Positions 1 through 7,778 of a DNA stretch of 64,000 nt are shown here, one piece after another. A program made the position numbers and the translations under genes. The notes below the pieces were generated by a model. The model did no database searches and was not told where the DNA came from. It saw nothing but the letters and a program-made list of their open reading frames with translations. The number at the start of each line of letters is the position of its first letter. The first letter of the stretch is position 1. The stretch covers positions 2,666,001 through 2,730,000 of the forward strand of contig OZ241894.1 in the NCBI GenBank assembly GCA_965203575.1, written 5' to 3'. Source of the stretch: Aldehydirespirator sp965203575 (GTDB taxonomy: Bacteria; Actinomycetota; Acidimicrobiia; Acidimicrobiales; Aldehydirespiratoraceae).

Positions 1-1724
1 TCTTTGGGGTCGCCGACGGCAGCGATGCGCCCACCACCTTCGAGTTCAGCCCCGACCTCACTTGCGTGATCGGCGGCAGCATGACCGGCAAGAGCACCCT
101 CCTCGACGGTCTGCGGGTGCGCGTCGGTGCTCCCCTGCCGCACGATGAGCGGGCGCGCGCGGAGGTCACCCAGCGCGCTCAGGCGCGGCTGCTCGCGGGC
201 TCGGCCTCGGTTGAGTTGGACTGTCCCGGCCGTGACCCCACCGCGTCGGAGCACGAACAGTGGCCGGCGATCTTCTACACCCAGGGCGAGCTGCAACGCC
301 TGGCGCGGGAGCCCGACGCAGTCGAGGACGTGTTGGCTCGCCTGGACGTATCGGAGTCGGCAGCAATCGAGGAGCGCAGGAGCCGGCTCGCGGAACTCGA
401 CGGAGAACTCCGCCGCACCGCGGCACGCCTCACGGAACTCGAAGCCGGCGTTGCTGACGCCGAGCAGGCTCTCGCCCGGAGCACGCAGGCAGTCGACGAA
501 CTCGCGGCATTCGCCGACGCCGGGGTCGACGAGCTCAACCGCGCCTCGGGAGCCGCGACAACCTGGAGCAGCCACGCCGATGAGGTGACTGCGGTCGCGG
601 ACCGGGCGGCCGATCTGCTGGACAGGGTCGAGGCCCTGCAGATGTCACCGGCCGGCGACGACGCAGATGCGCCCGAAGCACGGATGCAACGCAAGTGGGA
701 ACCGGTCCTCGCCGCGGCTCGAAGTCTGACCACTGTGCTCGCCGACGCGACCGGCGCCGCGAGGGCCGTCAGCGAAGACCAGGAGCAGCGCCGCGACAAA
801 CTGCGCGAGCAGGTGGACCGGAACCTAGCCGAGCGCGGGTTCGACGGCTCGAGAATCAACGAGCTCCAGGCTCTCAATGCCCAAGCGGCGCTGCGCGACA
901 GCTACGTGGCGAACCTCGACTCCGCTCGCGTCGGGTTTCAAGGACTGCGGGAGACATTCGAGCGTTCGCTGGCTGAGCGGCGGGATCTGGTCGCGGAGCA
1001 GCGCGAGGCGTTCGACCGGGTCCTCGACACGATCGAACGGCAGTTCGGCGGACGCATCGCGGCGCGCCGGATCGACGACGGCCTGTCGCAGAACCTGGAG
1101 CGGTTCCTCGTCGGCCTGGGCCAGAGAGGGATCACGCGTTGGTGGAACGACAGCGGGAGCACGGAGAGTCCCTCGCCAGATCGGTTGCTGGAGATGCTGG
1201 AGGATGACAGCTTGGAGTCTGTTGGCATGAGCGATGCGGTGCAGGAGACATTCCGTGCGCAGATGGCCTCCGCCCGGCGTCGCGATCTGGCCGCGGTGCG
1301 GTGCCCGGACCAGTACGTACTCGAGTTCCGGCCCGGTGGCGACGACTACCGCCCACTGGACGAGCTCTCCGGGGGGCAGCGTGTCAACCTTCTCCTGTCG
1401 CTGCTGCTGGAGGCCTCGGATGAGCGGCCTCTGATCATCGACCAGCCCGAGGACGAACTCGACAACCGGTTCCTGTTCGAGACGCTGCTGCCGGCGCTGG
1501 GACGCCTCAAGGGCCGGCGTCAGGTGATTTTGGCCACCCACAACGCCAACATCGTGGTCAACGGCGACGCCGATCAGGTCATCCAGCTCGAGGCCTCCGC
1601 GAGTCGTGGACACGTCGCCGCCTCCGGCGCGATAGAGGACGCGGCCGTGCGAGACGCGATCGTGCGAACCGTGGACGGCGGCGACGAGGCGTTCCGTCTC
1701 CGCCGCATCAAGTACGGCTTCTGA
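1..1724 (+). CDS. TrlF-like AAA/SMC-type ATPase, 5' end outside window
   Basis: The frame is open to the left edge (codons from base 3), so the N-terminus is missing. What remains is an ABC/SMC-type ATPase: a P-loop GGSMTGKST (69-95), a long Glu/Arg/Ala-rich coiled-coil stretch (about 330-1060), a signature LSGGQ (about 1364), Walker B LIIDQPEDELDN (about 1432-1467) and an H-loop ATHNAN (about 1540). The QPEDELDN Walker B and the layout match TrlF-family ATPases, which carry a PHP phosphoesterase domain at the N-terminus; that part would lie outside the window, so the TrlF name is inference. The next gene starts 8 nt downstream, implying an operon. Such ATPases are often found in accessory, defence-related loci; no substrate can be read here. 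Confidence 0.7.
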   Translation, partial: FGVADGSDAPTTFEFSPDLTCVIGGSMTGKSTLLDGLRVRVGAPLPHDERARAEVTQRAQARLLAGSASVELDCPGRDPTASEHEQWPAIFYTQGELQRLAREPDAVEDVLARLDVSESAAIEERRSRLAELDGELRRTAARLTELEAGVADAEQALARSTQAVDELAAFADAGVDELNRASGAATTWSSHADEVTAVADRAADLLDRVEALQMSPAGDDADAPEARMQRKWEPVLAAARSLTTVLADATGAARAVSEDQEQRRDKLREQVDRNLAERGFDGSRINELQALNAQAALRDSYVANLDSARVGFQGLRETFERSLAERRDLVAEQREAFDRVLDTIERQFGGRIAARRIDDGLSQNLERFLVGLGQRGITRWWNDSGSTESPSPDRLLEMLEDDSLESVGMSDAVQETFRAQMASARRRDLAAVRCPDQYVLEFRPGGDDYRPLDELSGGQRVNLLLSLLLEASDERPLIIDQPEDELDNRFLFETLLPALGRLKGRRQVILATHNANIVVNGDADQVIQLEASASRGHVAASGAIEDAAVRDAIVRTVDGGDEAFRLRRIKYGF

Positions 1725-1732
1725 GCGCGGTC

Positions 1733-2911
1733 ATGGAGTGGACCGAGGTCCTCAATCGGGTCGCCGCCGGGGAGGACGAGCGCACCGAGTTCAAGCGCCA
1801 CTTCAGGGACCGCTCCGCAGCCGGCAGGACGATCTGCGCGTTCGCCAACACCGAGGGCGGGCTGCTGGTGCTGGGGATCAGCGACAGCCAGGAGATCGTC
1901 GGCGTCGCAGAGGGCAGCGCGCAGGTGCAGGAGCGGCTCACATCGTTCTTGCAGTCCGGGTGCAGTTCGCCGGTCAGCGCCCGCCTCGGCCGTCACGAAG
2001 ACCCGAACGGCTGGGTGCACTGGCTTGAGGTGCCCCGCCAGCGCGGCTTCGAGCCCATGCGCTACGACGGCCGGGTCTGGGTGCGCCGCGGCCGCAGCAG
2101 CGTCGAGCCCTCACCGACCGAGTTGCAGGATCTCTACAACACGTTTGGCTACATCCTCACCGAGGAACGCGCCGTCGGGGCCGCGTCCGTCTCCGAGCTC
2201 GACGCAGAGGCCTTCCGCTCGTACCTGCGATCGCTGGGGATCGATGCCGACCGCGACCCGCAACCGGACACCGCCGACGACCTGCGCAACCGCGGCGCGG
2301 CCGCCGAGGTCGGCGGCAGTCTGCGACCGACGCTGTACGGGCTGCTCGCATTCGGCAAGACGCCCCAGGCGTATCCCCAGACGCAGAGCTTCTTCGTCGA
2401 GTGCGTCGCCTACGACGGGGACGAGCGCGCCGACCGGGTGCTCCAGGTTGCGGAGGCGAAGGGTCGCCTCGGCGAGCAGGTTGAGCGTGCCCTCGGATGG
2501 TTCTCGGGGCTTACGAGGCTTGAAACCTACAGCGGTCTGCGGCGGCAGGACCAGCGCTTGCTGCCGCTGCCAGCCCTGCGGGAGGCGCTGGTCAACGCCG
2601 TGGCTCACCGGGATTATGCGATCAGCGGCTCAAAGATCCAGCTCGACGTGTTCGCAGGGCGTGTCGAGGTGACGAGCCCGGGCACGCTGCCGAATCACAT
2701 GACTGCGGACAGCGTGCGTGCAGGGGGGCGCGCTCGGTCCCGGAACGAGTCCATGGCCAACTACCTGCTCGCGCTCGGCTTCATGGAGCGGCGGGGTCGC
2801 GGCTGGCCAGTCATGCGGCGAGCGATGCTGGACTTCAACGGCAGCGAGCCCGAGATCGAGCACGATCGCGACAGCGGCTTCGTGAGGGTCCGGTTCCATC
2901 TCGCTCCGTGA
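1733..2911 (+). CDS. AlbA_2 (Schlafen-like) DNA-binding / RecG-like ATP-binding protein
   Basis: 392 aa. The N-terminal ~120 residues fit the AlbA_2 (divergent AAA-4) domain: ERTEFKRHF, then ICAFANTEGGLLVLGISD. The C-terminal half resembles the HATPase_c_4 domain of RecG-related regulators (LREALVNAVAHRDY, then a glycine-rich GFMERRGRGW segment). Proteins of this layout are annotated as putative transcriptional regulators or ATP-dependent helicase-related proteins; a biochemical role is not established. It starts 8 nt after the preceding ATPase gene and is probably co-transcribed with it, so the two may act together, perhaps in defence. The ATG at 1733 has no strong Shine-Dalgarno sequence, which fits coupled translation. 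Confidence 0.75.
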   Translation: MEWTEVLNRVAAGEDERTEFKRHFRDRSAAGRTICAFANTEGGLLVLGISDSQEIVGVAEGSAQVQERLTSFLQSGCSSPVSARLGRHEDPNGWVHWLEVPRQRGFEPMRYDGRVWVRRGRSSVEPSPTELQDLYNTFGYILTEERAVGAASVSELDAEAFRSYLRSLGIDADRDPQPDTADDLRNRGAAAEVGGSLRPTLYGLLAFGKTPQAYPQTQSFFVECVAYDGDERADRVLQVAEAKGRLGEQVERALGWFSGLTRLETYSGLRRQDQRLLPLPALREALVNAVAHRDYAISGSKIQLDVFAGRVEVTSPGTLPNHMTADSVRAGGRARSRNESMANYLLALGFMERRGRGWPVMRRAMLDFNGSEPEIEHDRDSGFVRVRFHLAP

Positions 2912-2938
2912 TCCGGTGAGAGGTTCTCGGGGCGGGCG

Positions 2939-2944
2939 TAGCAT
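2939..2944 (+). promoter_or_regulatory. Candidate leaderless -10 box for copA
   Basis: TAGCAT lies 7 nt before the ATG at 2952, and there is no Shine-Dalgarno sequence between. The same geometry recurs at other genes in the window, which supports a leaderless promoter and the choice of 2952 over the upstream GTG at 2916. Confidence 0.5.
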
Positions 2945-2951
2945 CGGGCGT

Positions 2952-5156
2952 ATGGGAACCGGGTCGTCTCTGAAGGTCCGGACCGACATCCGGGTCGAGG
3001 GCATGACCTGCGGCGCCTGCGCGGCCCGGGTGCAATCGGCGCTGGGAGCCGCCGACGGCGTGCTCGACGCCCGCGTCAACTTCGCGTCGGGCCGGGCAAC
3101 GGTGCTTCACGACGGGAGCGCCGACAACGCCGGGCTGCGGCGCGCCATCGAGCAGGCCGGCTACTCCGCCCCCGAACAGGCGGAGGCCCACGACGAGGCT
3201 GAGCTGCGGCGAGTTGCGGCCCTGCGCCGGCGCCTGGTCGCAGCGCTTGTGGCCGGTGTGCCGGTCGTGGCCGTGTCGATGGTGCCGCCGCTGCGCTTCG
3301 ACGGCTGGCGCTGGGGAGCGCTGGTCGCATCGGCGGTCGTGGTGTTCGGCGCCGGGTGGAGCTTCCACCGGGCCGCGGCCCGCAATCTCCGCCACCGAGC
3401 CGCCACCATGGACACCCTGGTGTCTCTGGGCACTGCCTCGGCCTGGGTCTGGTCGGCAGTCGTGCTGATGGCCGGCGTCGAGGACGGCCACGTCTACTTC
3501 GAGACGGGCACGGTGATCGTCGCCCTCGTGGTGCTGGGCAAATGGCTGGAAGCCGGAGCCACCCGCCGCTCGGGCGAGGCGGTGCGAGCGCTGGCCCGGC
3601 TGGGTGCGGCCACCGCCCGCCTCACTGACGGCACCGAGATCCCAGTGGACGAGCTGGCCGTGGGCATGCGGTTCATGGTGCGGCCCGGAGAGCGGATCGC
3701 CACCGACGGCGTGGTGGTGAGCGGCGCCTCCGCGGTCGACATGTCGATGGTGACCGGCGAGCCCGTGCCCGTGGAGGTGGCAACGGGCGACGAGGTGATC
3801 GGGGCCACCGTCAATGCCGACGGCACCCTGGAGGTGGCGGCCACCCGAGTCGGGGCCGACACCGCACTGGCCCAGATCGTGCGCCTGGTGGACGAGGCCC
3901 AGGGGGGACGGGCCGCGGTGCAGCGCCTGGCCGACCGGGTCGCAGGCGTGTTCGTGCCCGTCGTGATCGTCCTGGCTGCGGCCACGTTGGGCGTCTGGTT
4001 CCTGGTGGGCTCGGCCGCCTCGGACGCCTTCACCGCGGCGGTGGCGGTGCTGATCATCTCGTGCCCGTGCGCGCTGGGTCTGGCCACGCCGCTGGCGGTG
4101 ATGGTCGGCACCGGCCGGGGTGCCCATCTCGGCGTGATCATCAAGGGCGCGGAGGTGCTCGAGGATACCCGCCGGGTGGACGCTGTGATCCTCGACAAGA
4201 CTGGCACCGTCACCGAGGGTCGCCTCGAGGTGGTCGACGCGGTGGTGCTCGACAGGACCGGCGCGGTTGCCGGGGGCCGCATCGAGGCGGTCGACGCAGT
4301 GGCGCAGCCCCACACGGACGCCACCGTCATGGGATTGCTCGCGGGCGCGCTGGAGTCGCGGTCCGAGCACCCGGTCGGTGCCGCCATCGCCCGGCGCTGG
4401 CCCTCGTCTCGCACCATTACCGACTTCCGGAACCAGCCCGGTGTGGGCGTCGTTGGCCGGGTGGACGGCACCGAGGTCCGGGTGGGACGGCGACCGCTGT
4501 TCGATGATGTGCCCGAGGCTCTCGACGACGCGGTAGCAGCGGCCCAGGCCCGAGGGCATACCGCGGTCCTGGTGGGCCGGGGCGCGACGGCCGAGGCGGT
4601 CATCGCACTGGCCGACACCGTCAAGCCCACTTCCCGCCAGGCGGTTCAGCAGATGAGGGCCATGGGTCTGGAGGTGTCGCTGATCACCGGCGACAACCGC
4701 CGAACGGCCCGCAGCGTCGGCGACCTCATAGGAGTGGACGACGTGACCGCCGAGGTGCTGCCCGGAGACAAGGCCGACGCCGTGGCCCGCCTGCAGCAGA
4801 GCGGCAAGCGGGTGGCGATGGTGGGTGACGGTATCAACGACGCGCCCGCGCTGGCCCAGGCCGACCTCGGCATCGCGGTCGGAACCGGCGCCGACGTGGC
4901 CGTGGAGGCCTCCGACCTGACCATCGTGGGCGGCGATCTGCGGGCCGTGCCCGACGCCATCGCTCTGTCGCGGCGCACGCTGGGCACGATCAAGGTCAAC
5001 TTGTTCTGGGCCTTCGCCTACAACGTGGCCGCCATCCCCTTGGCCGCGACGGGCGTGCTGAGCCCGATGGCCGCCGCGGCCGCCATGGGCGCGTCGTCGC
5101 TGTTCGTCGTGTCGAACAGCCTGCGCCTGCGCCGCTTCCGCTCGAATCGCGCGTGA
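2952..5156 (+). CDS. copA: Copper-translocating P1B-type ATPase
   Basis: 734 aa. Exports monovalent copper across the inner membrane using ATP. It has one N-terminal heavy-metal-associated domain with GMTCGACAARV, hydrophobic membrane segments, the actuator motif TGEPVPV, the transmembrane metal site SCPCALGLATP, the phosphorylation site DKTGTVTEG and the hinge motif GDGINDAPALAQADLG. The CPC motif marks the Cu+/Ag+ class. The ATG at 2952 is preferred because of the TAGCAT box just upstream; an in-frame GTG at 2916 is the alternative. The stop codon overlaps the start of a cytochrome c gene. Length and motif order are normal for the family. Confidence 0.95.
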   Translation: MGTGSSLKVRTDIRVEGMTCGACAARVQSALGAADGVLDARVNFASGRATVLHDGSADNAGLRRAIEQAGYSAPEQAEAHDEAELRRVAALRRRLVAALVAGVPVVAVSMVPPLRFDGWRWGALVASAVVVFGAGWSFHRAAARNLRHRAATMDTLVSLGTASAWVWSAVVLMAGVEDGHVYFETGTVIVALVVLGKWLEAGATRRSGEAVRALARLGAATARLTDGTEIPVDELAVGMRFMVRPGERIATDGVVVSGASAVDMSMVTGEPVPVEVATGDEVIGATVNADGTLEVAATRVGADTALAQIVRLVDEAQGGRAAVQRLADRVAGVFVPVVIVLAAATLGVWFLVGSAASDAFTAAVAVLIISCPCALGLATPLAVMVGTGRGAHLGVIIKGAEVLEDTRRVDAVILDKTGTVTEGRLEVVDAVVLDRTGAVAGGRIEAVDAVAQPHTDATVMGLLAGALESRSEHPVGAAIARRWPSSRTITDFRNQPGVGVVGRVDGTEVRVGRRPLFDDVPEALDDAVAAAQARGHTAVLVGRGATAEAVIALADTVKPTSRQAVQQMRAMGLEVSLITGDNRRTARSVGDLIGVDDVTAEVLPGDKADAVARLQQSGKRVAMVGDGINDAPALAQADLGIAVGTGADVAVEASDLTIVGGDLRAVPDAIALSRRTLGTIKVNLFWAFAYNVAAIPLAATGVLSPMAAAAAMGASSLFVVSNSLRLRRFRSNRA

Positions 5157-5635
5157 CCGGGAGTAAGCGCGAGCGACGTGGCCGGACCTCCACCATCATC
5201 GTTCTGTTCGTGGTCGTAGCCGCTCTGGTTGCAGCCTGGTCCGTCTTCCCGGACGGGACTGAAGAGCTGTCCTATTCCGGGAGAGCCGACGCCTCGGATC
5301 CTGAGCTTGTCGCTCGGGGATCCGCGGTCTACGCCGAATCCTGCGCCTCATGCCACGGTGTGAGTCTCGAAGGACAGCCGAACTGGCGGGAGAGAAAGGC
5401 CGACGGGACCCTTCCGGCCCCTCCCCACGACGAGACTGGACACACCTGGCATCACAGCGACGCCCAGTTGTTCGAGATGACCAAGTGGGGAACCGGAGTT
5501 GTTGCCGGGGGTGACTACAAGAGCGACATGCGCGGCTTCGCCGACGAACTCGACGACGCGGACATCTGGGCCGTTCTTGCTTACATCAAGAGCCAGTGGC
5601 CCGCAGACATTCAGGCTGCACAGGCGCGACGCTAG
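5153..5635 (+). CDS. Membrane-anchored class I cytochrome c
   Basis: 160 aa with a basic N-terminus followed by one transmembrane anchor (residues ~14-32), so the heme domain should face outside the membrane. The heme site is CASCH (C64, C67, H68); the Met in SDMRGF (~126) is the likely sixth ligand. The end is a typical cytochrome c C-terminal helix (DIWAVLAYIKSQWP). Translation starts at a GTG whose last two bases lie in the copA stop codon (overlap 5153-5156), so the two proteins are made together. A link between copper export and electron transfer (for example heme-copper oxidase maturation or periplasmic copper oxidation) is inference. Confidence 0.88.
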   Translation: MTGSKRERRGRTSTIIVLFVVVAALVAAWSVFPDGTEELSYSGRADASDPELVARGSAVYAESCASCHGVSLEGQPNWRERKADGTLPAPPHDETGHTWHHSDAQLFEMTKWGTGVVAGGDYKSDMRGFADELDDADIWAVLAYIKSQWPADIQAAQARR

Positions 5636-5648
5636 GCGTGCTCACGCC
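5635..5648. repeat. 14-bp palindrome at the cytochrome c stop
   Basis: GGCGTG-CT-CACGCC begins at the last base of the cytochrome c stop codon. It could be a small hairpin or an operator; no T-tract follows. The 220 bp after it (to the xsc leader) contains several short GC-rich inverted repeats but no gene. Confidence 0.3.
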
Positions 5649-5814
5649 CAAGAGGCCGAGCGGGTAGGCGAGCGAGTCCGGCCCATACGGGCGAGGCCGT
5701 GGCCCGAGCGGCCCGTGAGCGCAGCGAACAAGAGCGGGAGACACCCCCTGGCAACGCGACGGGCTTGCGCCTACCCGCGCAGGCTCTGAGTCCAGGAAGC
5801 TGGGTATGGCGGGG

Positions 5815-5884
5815 TATAGGGGATCAGTTATAGGCTCTAACATCCGCTTGCCGCCTCGTGAGCGGGCGGCTAGTCGATGGAGGT
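5815..5884 (+). promoter_or_regulatory. xsc leader: TATAGG repeats, hairpin and RBS
   Basis: Two TATAGG hexamers (5815-5820 and 5829-5834) and TAACAT (5838-5843) are candidate -10 elements in otherwise GC-rich DNA. They are followed by a hairpin with stem GCCGCC (5850-5855) / GGCGGC (5865-5870) and a 9-nt loop, then GGAGGT (5879-5884), 9 nt before the ATG at 5894. The hairpin next to the ribosome-binding site could modulate translation; this is inferred from position only. Confidence 0.4.
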
Positions 5885-5893
5885 TGCAGACGC

Positions 5894-7660
5894 ATGACCC
5901 GCATGACCCCCAGCGAGGCGTTCGTGGAGACGATGGTGGCCCACGGCGTCGACACCATCTTCGGAATCATGGGCAGCGCCTTCATGGACGCCATGGACAT
6001 ATTCGAGCCGGCCGGCATCGAGCTGGTCCCGGTGGTGCACGAGCAGGGCGCGGCCCACATGGCCGACGGGTTCTCCCGGGTGTCGGGACGTCACGGGGTG
6101 GTGATCGGCCAGAACGGCCCGGGCATCTCCAACTGCGTGACCGCCGTGGCGGCCGCCTTCTGGGCCCACAGCCCGGTGGTGGTCGTCACCCCCGAGGCCG
6201 GGACCATGGGTATAGGCCTCGGCGGCTTCCAGGAGGCCAACCAGCTGCCGATGTTCGAGGAGTTCACCAAGTACCAGGGCCACGTCAACAACGAGCACCG
6301 CATGGCCGAGCTCACCGCCCGCTGCTTCGACCGGGCCCTGTCGGAGATGGGCCCCACCCAGCTCAACATCCCCCGCGACCGCTTCTACGGCGACATCGAT
6401 GTGGAGATCCCGCAGCCCCAGCGCCTCGACCGCGGCCCCGGCGGCGAGCGGACCCTCAGTGAGGCCGCCGAGCTGCTGGCCGGCGCCGACTTCCCGGTGA
6501 TGATCTCAGGCGGCGGGGTGGTGATGGGCGACGCCATGGCAGCCACGGTGGCGCTGGCCGAGCGCCTGGGGTGCCCGGTGGTCAACAGCTACCTGCACAA
6601 CGACTCGTTCCCGGCCTCGCACCCGCAGTGGTGCGGTCCGCTGGGCTACCAGGGCTCCAAGGCGGCCATGCGGCTCATCTCCCGGGCCGACGTGGTGCTG
6701 GCCCTCGGCACGCGCCTCGGCCCCTTCGGCACGCTGCCCCAGCATGGCCTCGACTACTGGCCCGCCGGCGCCAAGGTCATCCAGGTGGACGCCGACTCGA
6801 AGATGCTGGGTCTGGTCAAGCGCATAGACGTGGGCATCTGCGGCGACGCCGGCGCGGCTGCGGCCGCGCTGACCGCGAGACTGGCCGGCCGGGAGCTGGC
6901 CTGCGACGCCAGCCGGGTGCAGCGGGCCGCGGACATCGCCGCAGAGAAGGCCGGATGGGAGGCCGAGCTCGACGACTGGACCGAGGAGACCGACGACTTC
7001 AGTGTGGACATGATCAAGCAGGCCGCGGCCGAGGCCGACGACTGGATGCACCCCCGCCAGGTGCTGCGCGAGCTCGAGAAGGCGATGCCGGAGCGGGTGA
7101 TGGTGTCCACCGACATCGGCAACATCAACTCGGTGGCCAACAGCTACCTGCGCTTCGAGGAGCCCCGGTCGTTCTTCGCTGCCATGAGCTGGGGCAACTG
7201 CGGCTACGCGCTGCCCACCATCATCGGGGCCAAGAAGGCCGCTCCCGACCGTCCCGCGGTGGCCTACGCGGGCGACGGGGCCTGGGCCATGAGCATGGTG
7301 GAGACCATGACCGCGGTGCGGCATGACATCCCGGTCACCGCAGTGGTGTTCCACAACCGCCAGTGGGGCGCCGAGAAGAAGAACCAGGTCGACTTCTACG
7401 GGCAGCGCTTCGTGGCCGGCGAGCTGGACGGCGGCGAGGACTGGTCGGAAGTGGCTAGGGCCATGGGCGCCGACGGGGTGCGGGTCAACCAACTCGAGGA
7501 TGTCGGCCCCGCTCTGACCGCGGCCGTCGACGCCCAGATGAACGGGGGCCGCACCACGGTCATCGAGGCCATGTGCACCAAGGAGCTCGGCGACCCGTTC
7601 CGCAAGGACGCCCTGAAGCGCCCGACCCGCTACCTGGACAAGTACCAGGACTACACCTGA
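5894..7660 (+). CDS. xsc: Sulfoacetaldehyde acetyltransferase (ThDP enzyme)
   Basis: 588 aa. Xsc converts sulfoacetaldehyde and phosphate to acetyl phosphate and sulfite, the desulfonation step of taurine and other C2-sulfonate catabolism. The three ThDP-enzyme domains are visible: an N-terminal pyrimidine-binding domain with the catalytic Glu in HEQGAAHMADGFSR (E50), a central Rossmann domain (~200-330), and a C-terminal diphosphate-binding domain with GDGAW (~460) ending in HNRQWG (~488). The ending (LGDPFRKDALKRPTRYLDKY) is typical of Xsc rather than acetolactate synthase. The start at 5894 follows GGAGGT; an ATG at 5903 is possible. No phosphate acetyltransferase, taurine dehydrogenase or sulfite exporter gene is adjacent, so the sulfonate source is unknown. 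Confidence 0.88.
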   Translation: MTRMTPSEAFVETMVAHGVDTIFGIMGSAFMDAMDIFEPAGIELVPVVHEQGAAHMADGFSRVSGRHGVVIGQNGPGISNCVTAVAAAFWAHSPVVVVTPEAGTMGIGLGGFQEANQLPMFEEFTKYQGHVNNEHRMAELTARCFDRALSEMGPTQLNIPRDRFYGDIDVEIPQPQRLDRGPGGERTLSEAAELLAGADFPVMISGGGVVMGDAMAATVALAERLGCPVVNSYLHNDSFPASHPQWCGPLGYQGSKAAMRLISRADVVLALGTRLGPFGTLPQHGLDYWPAGAKVIQVDADSKMLGLVKRIDVGICGDAGAAAAALTARLAGRELACDASRVQRAADIAAEKAGWEAELDDWTEETDDFSVDMIKQAAAEADDWMHPRQVLRELEKAMPERVMVSTDIGNINSVANSYLRFEEPRSFFAAMSWGNCGYALPTIIGAKKAAPDRPAVAYAGDGAWAMSMVETMTAVRHDIPVTAVVFHNRQWGAEKKNQVDFYGQRFVAGELDGGEDWSEVARAMGADGVRVNQLEDVGPALTAAVDAQMNGGRTTVIEAMCTKELGDPFRKDALKRPTRYLDKYQDYT

Positions 7661-7664
7661 GCCG

Positions 7665-7693
7665 CGGCCCGGCCTGACCCGGGCGCCGGGCCG
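7665..7693. terminator. GC-rich hairpin between convergent genes
   Basis: A perfect 9-bp stem CGGCCCGGC / GCCGGGCCG with an 11-nt loop lies just after the xsc stop and before the end of the convergent 5'-nucleotidase gene. There is no T-run, as is common for hairpin terminators in high-GC actinobacteria. A terminator role is inferred from position. Confidence 0.45.
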
Positions 7694-7778
7694 GGAAGCA
7701 GGCGCACTGTCGGGTCAACTGGAGGGAACCACAGCACCCGGCCGATCAACGACAAGGTGGCCGATCAGGATCAGGTGC

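Noticed and set aside
2835..4559. 574-codon open frame on the minus strand
   Set aside because: Antisense to copA; the low-complexity His/Arg/Gly content is a GC artefact.
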